64,000 bases of DNA from the NCBI GenBank assembly GCA_947645355.1, contig CANSCI010000004.1, positions 1 through 64,000 on the forward strand, given 5' to 3'. The stretch's first letter is position 1; every line of letters begins with the position of its first letter. The translations under genes and the position numbers were made by a program. The notes below the pieces were generated by a model. It was not told where the DNA came from. It worked only from the letters and a program-made list of their open reading frames with translations, and did not search any database. The stretch comes from an uncultured Dorea sp. (GTDB lineage Bacteria > Bacillota > Clostridia > Lachnospirales > Lachnospiraceae). Shown in pieces: positions 39,550 through 49,436 of the stretch.

Positions 39550-40224
39550 TCATAAGGCCAATCTGCGGAGGCGCTTCTTGTCAAGGATCTTGATATCCTT
39601 GCGGGAAACCTCCACGATCCCTTCACCTGCAAAATATTTCAGCATCCGAGACACCACCTCACGGGCAGATCCCATATAACGGGCGATCTGCCCGTGAGTC
39701 AGCGTGATGGTATCAGATCCTGTCCTTGAAGATTCATCAGACAGGAAGATGGCCAGCCTTTTATCCATACTCATAAAGAGGATCTGCTGCATCACCCACA
39801 TCACATCCGAAAAACGGCCCACCGCAGTCTCAAGGGCAAAGATCTTAATGTCTGGATTGCGCTCTGAGACTGCCGCAAACGCAGGGCCGCTGATTACATA
39901 ACACTCGCTGTCCTCCTCCGCGTCCACAAACACGTCAAAGGTAATGGCATCCAGCACACAGGATGCAGACAACATACACATATCTCCCCTGTGCAGCCGG
40001 TACAGCGTAATATCCCTGCCCTCCTCCGACATCATATAAAGTCTCAGACTTCCCGACCGTACAAGAATGACGCCGGAGCATTCATCCCCTCCATGGATAT
40101 TCTTGCCTTTGGGATAAGCCAAAGCATACGAATTCTGACAAATAAATTCCCGGTCCCCCTGCGAGATCTCTCTCCAGAAGGGAAACACCTCCTGGTACAC
40201 TGTTTCAAATTCCTTACACGACAT
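39550..40224 (-). CDS. Crp/Fnr family transcriptional regulator
   Basis: cNMP-like N-terminus; HTH THGQIARYMGSAREVVSRMLKYFAGEGIVEVSRKDIKILD; start refined to MSCKEFE. Confidence 0.9.
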   Translation of the reverse strand: MSCKEFETVYQEVFPFWREISQGDREFICQNSYALAYPKGKNIHGGDECSGVILVRSGSLRLYMMSEEGRDITLYRLHRGDMCMLSASCVLDAITFDVFVDAEEDSECYVISGPAFAAVSERNPDIKIFALETAVGRFSDVMWVMQQILFMSMDKRLAIFLSDESSRTGSDTITLTHGQIARYMGSAREVVSRMLKYFAGEGIVEVSRKDIKILDKKRLRRLAL

Positions 40225-40585
40225 ATGCCGCGCCTCCCTCCCTTTCTGATTCCAGACATTCTCTGGCCTTCTGATCCGGAACGGATGCATAGAATTCTGC
40301 GATCCACTGTTCAGGAATCTGCATGCCGTCCTCATCTTCCAGGTACTCCAGATACTGAAGGTGATTCCCGATCAACTGCTCCACCTCCTTAAAACGGCTC
40401 TTGAACCTCTGTGAAAACTGATTCCAGATCTCCAGGCTCAAAAGCTGAAACCCCAGATACTCCGTAAGATAAATCAGCCTGTCAAAATCCTCGAACCTCA
40501 TCCGCTCTTTTCCTGACAGTATATCACGATCCCTCTGTCCACATAAATACAAAAATGCAAATTTTTCAAGATATTTCTGCTGCAT
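40214..40585 (-). CDS. Hypothetical protein overlapping the Crp/Fnr gene
   Basis: ORF MQQKYLEKFAFLYLCGQ..., overlaps downstream crp/fnr start. Confidence 0.55.
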   Translation of the reverse strand: MQQKYLEKFAFLYLCGQRDRDILSGKERMRFEDFDRLIYLTEYLGFQLLSLEIWNQFSQRFKSRFKEVEQLIGNHLQYLEYLEDEDGMQIPEQWIAEFYASVPDQKARECLESEREGGAAYVV

Positions 40586-40632
40586 AATTCTCTCCCTTTC
40601 CGGCAATTATTTGTTATTGCGAAACATTATAA

Positions 40633-40709
40633 TTTGTCTCACTTTTACAACCGATTTTACATGGTTATATTAGTAAAATCAAGAAGGATGGTTCAAAAAA
40701 TGAGACAAA
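40633..40709. promoter_or_regulatory. Nested inverted repeats in a divergent promoter region
   Basis: Outer TTTGTCTCA (40633-40641)/TGAGACAAA (40701-40709); inner GATTTTAC-N12-GTAAAATC (40653-40680). Confidence 0.6.
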
Positions 40710-40740
40710 CAGTAATAAAAAGCGAAGGAGGGGATATGTC

Positions 40741-41016
40741 ATGCCAAAACCAAGGGCACAGACTGGAGAGAAAAACCTGATCAGCCGGCAATTAATCGAA
40801 CTTCGGCGGAAAAATGATTATTCCCAGCGGGATCTTGCCTACCGGCTTCAGCTTGCCGGATATGATATGGATAAAAATGTTATCACAAGGATTGAAACGA
40901 ATAAGAGATACGTCACTGACCTGGAATTAAAAGCTCTGTCAGAGATCTTTCACGTATCCTATGACTATCTCATAAATGGGGACGTTGAAGCGGAGGATAA
41001 AAATACTGCAACATAA
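40741..41016 (+). CDS. XRE family HTH regulator
   Basis: LIELRRKNDYSQRDLAYRLQLAGYDMDKNVITRIETNKRYVTDLELKALSEIF. Confidence 0.9.
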   Translation: MPKPRAQTGEKNLISRQLIELRRKNDYSQRDLAYRLQLAGYDMDKNVITRIETNKRYVTDLELKALSEIFHVSYDYLINGDVEAEDKNTAT

Positions 41017-41153
41017 CTCTGCGCGTCTATAATGCAAGTAAGTAATCGGCCGCATTACATCAGCATTGCAAAAGAAAAACAGGCATCAGCCGAAAGACTG
41101 ACACCTGTTTTCTTTTTTCTGTACACTTTTCAGACACTCCGGTACTTTTATCT

Positions 41154-43796
41154 CTATATCACACTGACAATATCAGATTTTCCGATCTTTCTTGCAGGAA
41201 TGACGACCGCCGCAGCCGCGATCAAAATATTCAGTATCATAATACCGGCCATGATCCCGCCTGGAATCCCGGATGTTAAATGCAGAAACTGCACTACATG
41301 AGACATATAATAATCCATGAATCTCCGAAGCACTATATGATAGATCAGAAATATAAATACATCTGCCAGCACTCCATACATGATTCCTGTCCCAAGAATC
41401 ATCCGGTAGAATCCTGTATCTGTAATACCCATGGCCCGGATAATCCCGTATTCCCTTCTGCGGGAGAGGATCGAATAATTCATACTGTTCATAATATGGA
41501 ACAGGCTGATAATCAGCAGGACCACGGCAATTGCAGAAAAGAAAAACTGCTGCTGCTTCAGATACTTCTTCTGGTTCTCAATGGCAGATGTATAATCCTT
41601 AAGAACCGCTCTTGGAACATCCCGGATACGCTCGAGCATCTCTCCTGCAGCCTGTTCTCTGTCCGCGCCGTCTATGGCCGACGCATTTACAAAACTGTAA
41701 TCCCGAATCCCGTATACTCCACGCATCTGCTCATTGGACATAATAATGCTCTCGGCATTGCTCCAGGAATTTACGTTGAGGTATGCATCCTCCTGAGCCA
41801 GTGCACGGCTTACAATCGCGCCAATCTCAAACTCTTTCACAATATAATTTTCCTCCGGACTTTGGAATTTCAGCACTTCCTCCAGACAATCCAGTTGTTT
41901 TGGCACACGCAGAGTAATAGTGTCACCGGGATGCTTTCCATAAAAATTATAATTGCCCTGGCCGTCCATATTTGCCACCGCGATAACCTGATCCCCTTGC
42001 GTAAGTCCCTCCGGATCTGCCTCACCCTCGAGGACAAATCCGCCAAGCTGCTCCAGCATACCTTCGTCATATCCGTAAACATCGTATTTAATCCCGCAGG
42101 TTCCATCACCTCTGTCTACACAGATTCCTCCATACCGTTCAAGGAACAGGCTGTCCTTATTCCGTTCGTCAAAATACTCGTCCCATTCCAGTTCCTGTTC
42201 CCGTATTATCAACTCACCCAGCACGTATTTTGTCCCGTAAACCTGCCCAAGTTCCGGCATCTTTCGGATCTCATCCACAACTGCCTCCGGGATCGTATCC
42301 GACAGCGTATCGGATTTTACAGAGACCCTGTACTCAGACCCCAGCCCGTCATCCGACTTCATGGACATCTCTGCATGTACTTTCAGATTCTCTGTCATAT
42401 AGGTTGTACAGAGGAAAATACACCCTCCGATGGACAGAGATAAAAGGATTCCGATCACTCGTTTCTTATTGGAAAACATAAACTTTCCTGCCGTCACACT
42501 CACCAGGCTTCGGTTCCTTCTGCTGTAGATCCTTCGCCGTCCTTTCAAAAAGGAGGCATCACCGCCCATGGCCTGCCGGATTGACTTCTTCTGCATGGAA
42601 TGTACGGTAAGCCAACCGACAAAAGCCAATGCCGCAAACAAGAAGAAAAAGCCAGCCGCCATAGGCCCGAACGCCACATAAAAATCCGATGTCCCGCCGC
42701 TCCCCAGGATCTGATCTGCTCCTGGAAGAACGCTCTGTCCCTTTCCGGCTGTGCCGGCGGAAAACACATTGCCAAACTTCCTGTAGAACAGCTGCAAGAC
42801 ACCGTTCCCCAGCAGGCACCCCGTCGGATAGCCCGCAAGAAAGAGCGTCCACAGTTCCAGAATCAACGTACCGCCTATTGCTGCTCCGCTGATCCCAAGT
42901 GTCTGCATCATCCCATACTCCGCCGCTCTTCTGGAAACCGAGATCTGAAAGATACTATAGATAATAAACAGGCTGAATATGCCAAGCAGCAGAATCATCC
43001 CATAAAAAGCCAGGTGATATTCACTTTGCAGTTTTAATATGATATAGGTAAAATTACCTCTTTCGTCGGTCAGCGCAAACTTCACGATATCATAGATGCT
43101 GTCCGGCCTCTCCCCGTCCAGATATCTGGTCACTTCATCATTTGCCGTCACCGAGTCCCAGGAGATCCCATATTGGCGGCAGAAAGCCTCCAGCTGTTTG
43201 TACAGCTTTTCTCCCTCATCAAACCTCAGGTACAGCAAGGGATGACTTTCCTGTCCCTGGAACCTTTCCCCCACGAAAACTACCATCTCATCCGAACCGG
43301 CCGCCCAGGCGCTTTTCACGATTCCTGTAAGTGTATATTCCTTTCCGCCCAGACAAAGCACATCTCCCACACCGCCTGAAAATCCAAGATTTCCCAAGGT
43401 ATAGCGATCCACCGCAATCTCGTCGGCTCCTGACGGATATATGCCCTCCACAAGTTCACGGTGTGTCATTTTCCGGAAGGACTCATCTGCATCCACGAAA
43501 TAGATCTTATAAGGTTCTGACACCATATCTCTGACCGTAAGCCTGCCGCACTGCTCAACAGTAAATCCTTCTTCCTGCTGCCCGGCACGCACGGAGCTTA
43601 AAGCTTCCTCCCCAGCGTCGAGATAATAATGCCAGTTTCCATAAACAAACTTATTATTTTCCAGATCATTCCTCTGGCTGCTGTACATCAGAGAACTGAC
43701 GCCGGACAAAAGGGCCGCCGTCAAAATCATACTTGCCAGAATGGCAAAGGTCTGGCTCTTGTAATATCTCATATACTGACATGCAAGCTTTAACAT
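41154..43796 (-). CDS. FtsX-like ABC transporter permease (880 aa, Bce-like)
   Basis: Large FtsX permease adjacent to ATPase, HK and RR. Confidence 0.88.
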   Translation of the reverse strand: MLKLACQYMRYYKSQTFAILASMILTAALLSGVSSLMYSSQRNDLENNKFVYGNWHYYLDAGEEALSSVRAGQQEEGFTVEQCGRLTVRDMVSEPYKIYFVDADESFRKMTHRELVEGIYPSGADEIAVDRYTLGNLGFSGGVGDVLCLGGKEYTLTGIVKSAWAAGSDEMVVFVGERFQGQESHPLLYLRFDEGEKLYKQLEAFCRQYGISWDSVTANDEVTRYLDGERPDSIYDIVKFALTDERGNFTYIILKLQSEYHLAFYGMILLLGIFSLFIIYSIFQISVSRRAAEYGMMQTLGISGAAIGGTLILELWTLFLAGYPTGCLLGNGVLQLFYRKFGNVFSAGTAGKGQSVLPGADQILGSGGTSDFYVAFGPMAAGFFFLFAALAFVGWLTVHSMQKKSIRQAMGGDASFLKGRRRIYSRRNRSLVSVTAGKFMFSNKKRVIGILLSLSIGGCIFLCTTYMTENLKVHAEMSMKSDDGLGSEYRVSVKSDTLSDTIPEAVVDEIRKMPELGQVYGTKYVLGELIIREQELEWDEYFDERNKDSLFLERYGGICVDRGDGTCGIKYDVYGYDEGMLEQLGGFVLEGEADPEGLTQGDQVIAVANMDGQGNYNFYGKHPGDTITLRVPKQLDCLEEVLKFQSPEENYIVKEFEIGAIVSRALAQEDAYLNVNSWSNAESIIMSNEQMRGVYGIRDYSFVNASAIDGADREQAAGEMLERIRDVPRAVLKDYTSAIENQKKYLKQQQFFFSAIAVVLLIISLFHIMNSMNYSILSRRREYGIIRAMGITDTGFYRMILGTGIMYGVLADVFIFLIYHIVLRRFMDYYMSHVVQFLHLTSGIPGGIMAGIMILNILIAAAAVVIPARKIGKSDIVSVI

Positions 43797-44503
43797 GCGC
43801 CATCACCGCCCTTTTCCTGGAATAGGCGCGCTCCCGCCGTCACCCTGCCGTCCTCAATATGGATGATCCTGTCGCAGGTCTGTGCGATGGCCTCATTGTG
43901 GGTCACCATCAATATGGTCTGGTTATACTTCCGGCAGCTTGCCTTTAACAGGCCGATCACCTCCACGGTTGTGCCGGAATCCAGATTCCCTGTCGGCTCG
44001 TCCGCAAGGAGGATCGCCGGCTTGTTCACCAGCGCCCTGGCTATGGCAACCCTTTGCTGCTGCCCGCCGGACAGTTCACTGGGGTATTTCTTGCGTTTCT
44101 CCCAGATCCCAAGCTCCCGCAGCAGTTCCTCAATATACTTGTGGCTGATATGGCTTCCCCTGTCGAAGGTCACCGGAAGGGCAACATTGTCATACACATT
44201 GAGGACAGGCATCAGGCTGTAGTTCTGAAACACGAACCCGATATTCCTCCGCCGGAAAATCGTCAGTTCCTTTCTTGTGAGGGAACCAATCTCCCGGCCT
44301 TTTATATAGATCCTGCCACCTGTAGGCGTATCCAGGCCGCCTGCAAGATTCAAGAGCGTGGATTTCCCTGATCCCGAGGTGCCCACAATAGCGGCAAATT
44401 CTCCTTCCTTTACCTGCATGTCAATATTTTTTAATGCTTCTACCTGATTTTCCTTTTCACCATAGATCTTCTGCACATGGCGTAATTCCAAAATATACTT
44501 CAT
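43790..44503 (-). CDS. ABC transporter ATP-binding protein (LolD/BceA-like)
   Basis: IVGTSGSGKSTLLNLAGGL, LSGGQQQRVAIARALVNKPAILLADEPTGNLDS. Confidence 0.95.
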   Translation of the reverse strand: MKYILELRHVQKIYGEKENQVEALKNIDMQVKEGEFAAIVGTSGSGKSTLLNLAGGLDTPTGGRIYIKGREIGSLTRKELTIFRRRNIGFVFQNYSLMPVLNVYDNVALPVTFDRGSHISHKYIEELLRELGIWEKRKKYPSELSGGQQQRVAIARALVNKPAILLADEPTGNLDSGTTVEVIGLLKASCRKYNQTILMVTHNEAIAQTCDRIIHIEDGRVTAGARLFQEKGGDGAC

Positions 44504-44549
44504 CTGTCATTGCCCCTTTACTGTTAAGATACTAACAGTATACCCTCTG

Positions 44550-44603
44550 GTTCTTGCAGGTTCTTTACATCCTGGGATTTAGTTCTTACAGTTTTGTAAG
44601 AAC
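44550..44603 (-). promoter_or_regulatory. Iterated GTTCTTnnCA elements plus perfect inverted repeat upstream of the ABC genes
   Basis: GTTCTTGCA (44550), GTTCTTTACA (44560), GTTCTTACA-gttt-TGTAAGAAC (44582-44603). Confidence 0.6.
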
Positions 44604-45484
44604 ACAGAAAAACAACTCCCCACTCCATATACTGACTTTACTGTCATATATCCCTTCTCCTTCTCCAGAATCAGCCCAGACAAATAAAGCCCTATGCCGG
44701 AGCCCTCTATATGCTCCACTTCCCGGCCTCTGTAAAACTGCCTGAAGATATCTGGGATCTCGTCTTCCCGGATGCCGCAGCCATTGTCTGCCACCTGAAT
44801 CTCGGTATAGATCTCATAGGGACAGACACGGATCTGTATGACTCCCCCCGATTCCGTATACTTGACGGCATTTTCCAGCACGTTTACCAGAACCTCGGCG
44901 GTCCACTTCCGGTTGTGGAACAGCAGCAGATCCTCATACTCCGCGACTGCCAGCAGGATCCCTTTCTTTTCTGCCTTTTCATATACGGCGTCCACTGCGT
45001 CCGCAATAGTCTCCCGGATCCGGCTTGGCCCCGCCTCAAACACAATCACATCCTGCTCCAGTTTCACCATCTTAGTCAGAGAACCGATGATCCAGTCAAG
45101 CTTATCAATCTGCTTCCTAAGCTTCCCGGCAATCTCCTTTTTCTGGTCTGCATCTAATTCCTGTCCGCTTAGTATATCCGTATAAATAGAAAGATTGGCA
45201 AGAGGCGTCTTCAATTGATGGGACATATTCGAGACAAGACTTTTTACCTGCTCTTTCTCCTCCCTGGCGGCGTCCACCTGCCTGCCCAGTACCTCCTGGA
45301 TCCGGCCGGCCTTATTGGCCAGCGCCGACAATTCCCCCTCCCTGACGTCAGAGGCTTCGATTTTCTCCTGACTCAGCACACAGCTTAGCAGCCGGTCAAT
45401 GGTGCGGTATGTTTTTCTGACCTGATAAACACTGCCGGCAGCTGCTATACACAGAAGCGCCGCAAAAATCACATAAATTGCCAT
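44579..45484 (-). CDS. Sensor histidine kinase
   Basis: SNMSHQLKTPLANLSIYTDIL; ENAVKYT; VADNGCGI; GSGIGLYLSGLI. Confidence 0.93.
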   Translation of the reverse strand: MAIYVIFAALLCIAAAGSVYQVRKTYRTIDRLLSCVLSQEKIEASDVREGELSALANKAGRIQEVLGRQVDAAREEKEQVKSLVSNMSHQLKTPLANLSIYTDILSGQELDADQKKEIAGKLRKQIDKLDWIIGSLTKMVKLEQDVIVFEAGPSRIRETIADAVDAVYEKAEKKGILLAVAEYEDLLLFHNRKWTAEVLVNVLENAVKYTESGGVIQIRVCPYEIYTEIQVADNGCGIREDEIPDIFRQFYRGREVEHIEGSGIGLYLSGLILEKEKGYMTVKSVYGVGSCFSVFLQNCKN

Positions 45485-45485
45485 T

Positions 45486-46163
45486 TTATACTTCCTTCCA
45501 GATATATCCGACCCCGTGAACCGTCTTTATATATTCCGGACCGGACGCATCATTTTCTATTTTTGCCCGCAGCCTGCTGATATTGACGGAAACAGTATTA
45601 TCATCTACATACTTCCCTTCACTGTCCCAGATCCTGGCAAGGATCTGCTCTTTTGACAATACATGGTTCTTATTTTCCATCAGATAGACAAGCAGCCGGT
45701 ATTCCTGCTTTCCCAGGAAAATTTCATTACCGTCTCTGTACACTTTACATGCCCCTTTGTCAACCGCAATGCTTCCCGAGGTTATGACCGCTGCCTCTGT
45801 ACGTCCGTGCAGCAGCTTTTTCATCCTTGCCTTGAGCACGCCGAGAGAAAATGGTTTTGACAGATAGTCATCCGCCCCCAATTCCAGCGCCTTGATCTCA
45901 TCCATCTCTGTATCCCGGGCCGTCAGCATAATAACAGGAACCGCGCTGAACTTCCGCACTTCTTTGCACAGTTCAAATCCGGTTCCGTCCGGGAGATTAC
46001 AGTCCAGAAGCACAAGATCATAACCGCCCTTTTGGATCTCTTTCAGTCCCTCTCTCCTGGTTCCTGCATCCGCGACCTCGTACCCGTCCCCGACAAAGGA
46101 AAAATGCAGCCCTTCCCGCAGATCGGCATCATCCTCCACAATCAATAGTTTTTTTCCCTGCAT
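45486..46163 (-). CDS. OmpR/PhoB family response regulator
   Basis: LLIVEDDADLREGL, DLVLLDCNLPDGTGF, winged-helix C-terminus ending IKTVHGVGYIW; start refined to MQGKKLL. Confidence 0.95.
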   Translation of the reverse strand: MQGKKLLIVEDDADLREGLHFSFVGDGYEVADAGTRREGLKEIQKGGYDLVLLDCNLPDGTGFELCKEVRKFSAVPVIMLTARDTEMDEIKALELGADDYLSKPFSLGVLKARMKKLLHGRTEAAVITSGSIAVDKGACKVYRDGNEIFLGKQEYRLLVYLMENKNHVLSKEQILARIWDSEGKYVDDNTVSVNISRLRAKIENDASGPEYIKTVHGVGYIWKEV

Positions 46164-46480
46164 GGCTCCACCTCCGGATATTTCTTGTTTTTCCAATACC
46201 ACCATTTCAGCTTTTCCGGTTCGTGCTGCTCATGTTCCGCAAAATACACTGCACACCGGTATACGTAAAGCGCGCATCGATCCTCCTGGAACCCTTTTTT
46301 CAGACAGTCCAGATGATACAATTCCTCTGGATCCCTCCCCACAAGGTCTTCCACACACCGGATTCCAATATGATTCATATGGCGCTCTATATTGGCGCCC
46401 ACGCCCGGGATCCTCTGCAAGTCACTCACCATGTCTTTGTCTGAAAACGTATTTTGAACTGTATCTGTCTTTTTCCGCAT
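46142..46480 (-). CDS. Cdd1-like helix-hairpin-helix protein
   Basis: LQRIPGVGANIERHMNHIGIRCVEDLVGRDPEELYHLDC. Confidence 0.8.
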   Translation of the reverse strand: MRKKTDTVQNTFSDKDMVSDLQRIPGVGANIERHMNHIGIRCVEDLVGRDPEELYHLDCLKKGFQEDRCALYVYRCAVYFAEHEQHEPEKLKWWYWKNKKYPEVEPCREKNY

Positions 46481-46704
46481 TTTAAGCCCTCCATCCGTTT
46501 GATCCCCAGCATTACAGACAAGTATCTCCCCTTATCCACTGAGGCTGTTGATTATCAGTATAACACGGAACAGACAGATTCACCACTATTGCACATCATG
46601 AATCCGCATACAAAATAATGGCCGCGCAGTCCGTTCTGTTGAACCAATCACGCAGCCCTGTTGTAATATTATATTTCCAATAAACCGGAATTTGCACTTT
46701 CCTG

Positions 46705-47073
46705 TTACGATGTCTCTGTCAGTTTCATGACAGCATCCTCCTTGGATGCCACAAAAAAGAAGTCTTTCCCTTTGTTTGATTCGTATATAAAATCTTTCAG
46801 CGGCTTGCTGGTATAGCGTGAATAATCGCCATAAACAGCTATCTTAACCTGATAATTCAGGTATTTTTGAAGGATCTCGCCTGCAATTCCTGTACTGAGG
46901 ATGAAAAAATCCTCACAGATCAGATCCTTGCTGATCACGATCTTTGCCGCACCTGTCTCATACTTTACGGTCATTGCCAGATCCAGCGCCGTCTGCGTAT
47001 CAATGATTACTTTCTCATCATTGGAAACAACTGCAATATCTGTTCCATTCATCTTCAAACATTCTATATTCAT
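46705..47073 (-). CDS. DUF4180-like protein
   Basis: ISKDLICEDFFILSTGIAGEILQKYLNYQVKIAVYGDYSRYTSKPLKDFIYESN. Confidence 0.75.
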   Translation of the reverse strand: MNIECLKMNGTDIAVVSNDEKVIIDTQTALDLAMTVKYETGAAKIVISKDLICEDFFILSTGIAGEILQKYLNYQVKIAVYGDYSRYTSKPLKDFIYESNKGKDFFFVASKEDAVMKLTETS

Positions 47074-47104
47074 AATGTATTTTCCTCCTGTATGCTAAAT
47101 TCCA

Positions 47105-48139
47105 TCACCTACTTAATTTCACACCGCATCTATCCAGAAATTCTGCCACCCGCTCCATATTTTCCTCTGTCTCAAAAGCCTCATCCACATGCCCTGCACC
47201 CTCGAAAATATCAAGTCTCGCCTTATCTTCTCCTGCCGTCTGAACCATGATCTCGTAGAGCCTGCGGGAGTGTTCAACGGGGCAGACCGTGTCTGCATCA
47301 CCGTGCTGAATCAACACCGGCGGCATATCCTCTGTGACATACCGGGCAGGACTTGCTTTCTCTAAGGTCTCCGGACTGATCTCGGACATCTCCATCCCTG
47401 TATAACGCTCAACCGCATCCATCATGTATTCCACACTGAAACCATTATATTCTCCCGCCAGAGCGCTCTTCATAATTGCCGCCAGGTCTGAGGCCGGATA
47501 CCAGGCTGCCACACAAGCTGCCTCCGAGGTCTGCTCCGGATTTCCCCGCGACAGGTCTTCAAAATCAGCATTCCCCGAAGTAAGTCCCACCATCAGGGCA
47601 TAATGTCCGCCGGCTGAGTCTCCGGCTACCGCAACACGGTCAGCCTTAACATGGTATTCGTCCGCATGCGCTTTCAGATAACGGAGGGCTGTCTTACAGT
47701 CTATGATCCCGGAAGGGTGCGGAGCCTCCCCGCTGAGCCTGTAGTTAATGCTTGCCACAGCATATCCCTTTTCCCTCAGCGTCACCCATGCCCGTTCCTG
47801 TCCGTCTGCCTTGTCCCCGGCAGACCAGCCGCCTCCATGAATGAACATAATCAGCGGAAATGGGCCTTCCCCAGTCTCAGGAAGATACAAATCCAACTTC
47901 TGCGACTGCGACAAGGTATCATAAGCTATGTCGTAATATTCCCTTGCCTGTATGCCTGGTTCTGTTTTATCCTTCATTTCGTCTTCTCCTTGGGCCTCCT
48001 CTGGTATTCCCACACTGTCCTGCTGCTTCATCTCCGGCTTCTCCGCGCAGGCGGTAATGAGGGCTATTACCAGGCAGAAAATAAAAACGGCAGCCCCTCC
48101 TTTCCTGTTTATTGATTTGATTGCTTTCCAATTTCTCAT
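47105..48139 (-). CDS. Alpha/beta hydrolase (carboxylesterase/lipase-like), membrane-anchored or lipoprotein
   Basis: FIHGGGWSAGDKADG, VAVAGDSAGGHYAL, VLIQHGDADTVCPVEHS. Confidence 0.9.
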   Translation of the reverse strand: MRNWKAIKSINRKGGAAVFIFCLVIALITACAEKPEMKQQDSVGIPEEAQGEDEMKDKTEPGIQAREYYDIAYDTLSQSQKLDLYLPETGEGPFPLIMFIHGGGWSAGDKADGQERAWVTLREKGYAVASINYRLSGEAPHPSGIIDCKTALRYLKAHADEYHVKADRVAVAGDSAGGHYALMVGLTSGNADFEDLSRGNPEQTSEAACVAAWYPASDLAAIMKSALAGEYNGFSVEYMMDAVERYTGMEMSEISPETLEKASPARYVTEDMPPVLIQHGDADTVCPVEHSRRLYEIMVQTAGEDKARLDIFEGAGHVDEAFETEENMERVAEFLDRCGVKLSR

Positions 48140-48274
48140 AACATCCCTCCACACTTTTGTTTTCATTTGAAAATGTATCAACTACGCAATAGAAAAGGGG
48201 CTAAGATACATTTTATCTCATACCCCTTATAATAATTTCACTTTTTTATATATTTCCAGCAATTTACAACACGC

Positions 48275-49180
48275 CTATTCTTCGTGCTTTCCTGATAATG
48301 TCAATTCGGCTTTTGTCTTTGACGTATTGTAAGAAAAACTGCCATAGTCTATGGTACCAAACATATCACTGCCTGCACTCTCTGTCAGCGAACTTATAAT
48401 ATCACCTGCAGAATCGTATGTACTATCAGGCGTAAAGCCTGCAGCACAGCAAAACCACTCTCCGATAATCTGTTTTACATCCAACAGAAGCCAGCCCTTT
48501 TTATACCACATAAAAGACTCTATATTATATCTGCAATCAATTTCCTGGCCGGAAGCTCCATTAAATGTTATACTTGCCCCTGTACCGGTTTTAATTTGAT
48601 TGTCTGCCATCTGACTCGGATCAAGCTTAACAATAACTACATTTTGCTTCTCTCTGATAATATCAGCCATCTGATTATATCTTTCAACAAATTGATTCAA
48701 TGAAAATTCCCCATTTTCAATAGAATCAACCAATTCTGCGCTGTCCTGAAAATCCTGTTCCGCCAACGGCCGGAAATATTCCAAAGCTCCGGGATAATCA
48801 CCTTCATTATATAACTGTTCTGCAATTTTATACTCACAAAACTTCTTTTGCTCATCACTGTCTTTATAATTTTTATTTTTCAACGCCGTGAAAATTTCCA
48901 GCGCTTCTAAATATTTTCCCTCCTCAAAAAAAGATGATGCCATATGATAACTACATTTAAAAATCCTTTCATATGAATCTTTATAATCCCCCAGCTGTTC
49001 AAACTCCTGTATCGCCTCATAGTATTGTGCATTATCCATCATTTTCTTGGCATTATTATATACTCTCAAATTTCCTGTTCCCAGATACACAATGACAGAA
49101 ATAGCGATCACCAACACAACCCCGGCACATCCGATTATTATTTTATTCCTTTTTCCATTTGTCGTTTTTTTCTCTTCCAT
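48275..49180 (-). CDS. Membrane-anchored protein with TPR-like repeats
   Basis: N-terminal TM; repeats YYEAIQEFEQLGDYKDSYE / YLEALEIFTALKNKNYKDS / YPGALEYFRPLAEQDFQDS. Confidence 0.7.
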   Translation of the reverse strand: MEEKKTTNGKRNKIIIGCAGVVLVIAISVIVYLGTGNLRVYNNAKKMMDNAQYYEAIQEFEQLGDYKDSYERIFKCSYHMASSFFEEGKYLEALEIFTALKNKNYKDSDEQKKFCEYKIAEQLYNEGDYPGALEYFRPLAEQDFQDSAELVDSIENGEFSLNQFVERYNQMADIIREKQNVVIVKLDPSQMADNQIKTGTGASITFNGASGQEIDCRYNIESFMWYKKGWLLLDVKQIIGEWFCCAAGFTPDSTYDSAGDIISSLTESAGSDMFGTIDYGSFSYNTSKTKAELTLSGKHEE

Positions 49181-49436
49181 ATCTTTTGTCCCTCCGCAAC
49201 ATAGTGTAACTCTCATTTTTTCTATTTTATCATATTGAATTATACTTTTATATACACTCTCTGTTCCGTTTAGGAACCATATGGATAGGAAGCTGTGAAA
49301 AATTTTTTACCTCTTATGTATCCAAAGAAATCTCATCCCACTCGTCAATCTCACTGATCAGCCATTCCATCCCTGGCAATTTGCGCTCTTTATTCACAAT
49401 TCTTCGAGCTGCAGATATTTTCCCTTCCCCTCATAT

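Noticed and set aside
41280-42443. 387-aa plus-strand ORF opposite the FtsX permease
   Set aside because: Shadow ORF; minus-strand gene is clearly real
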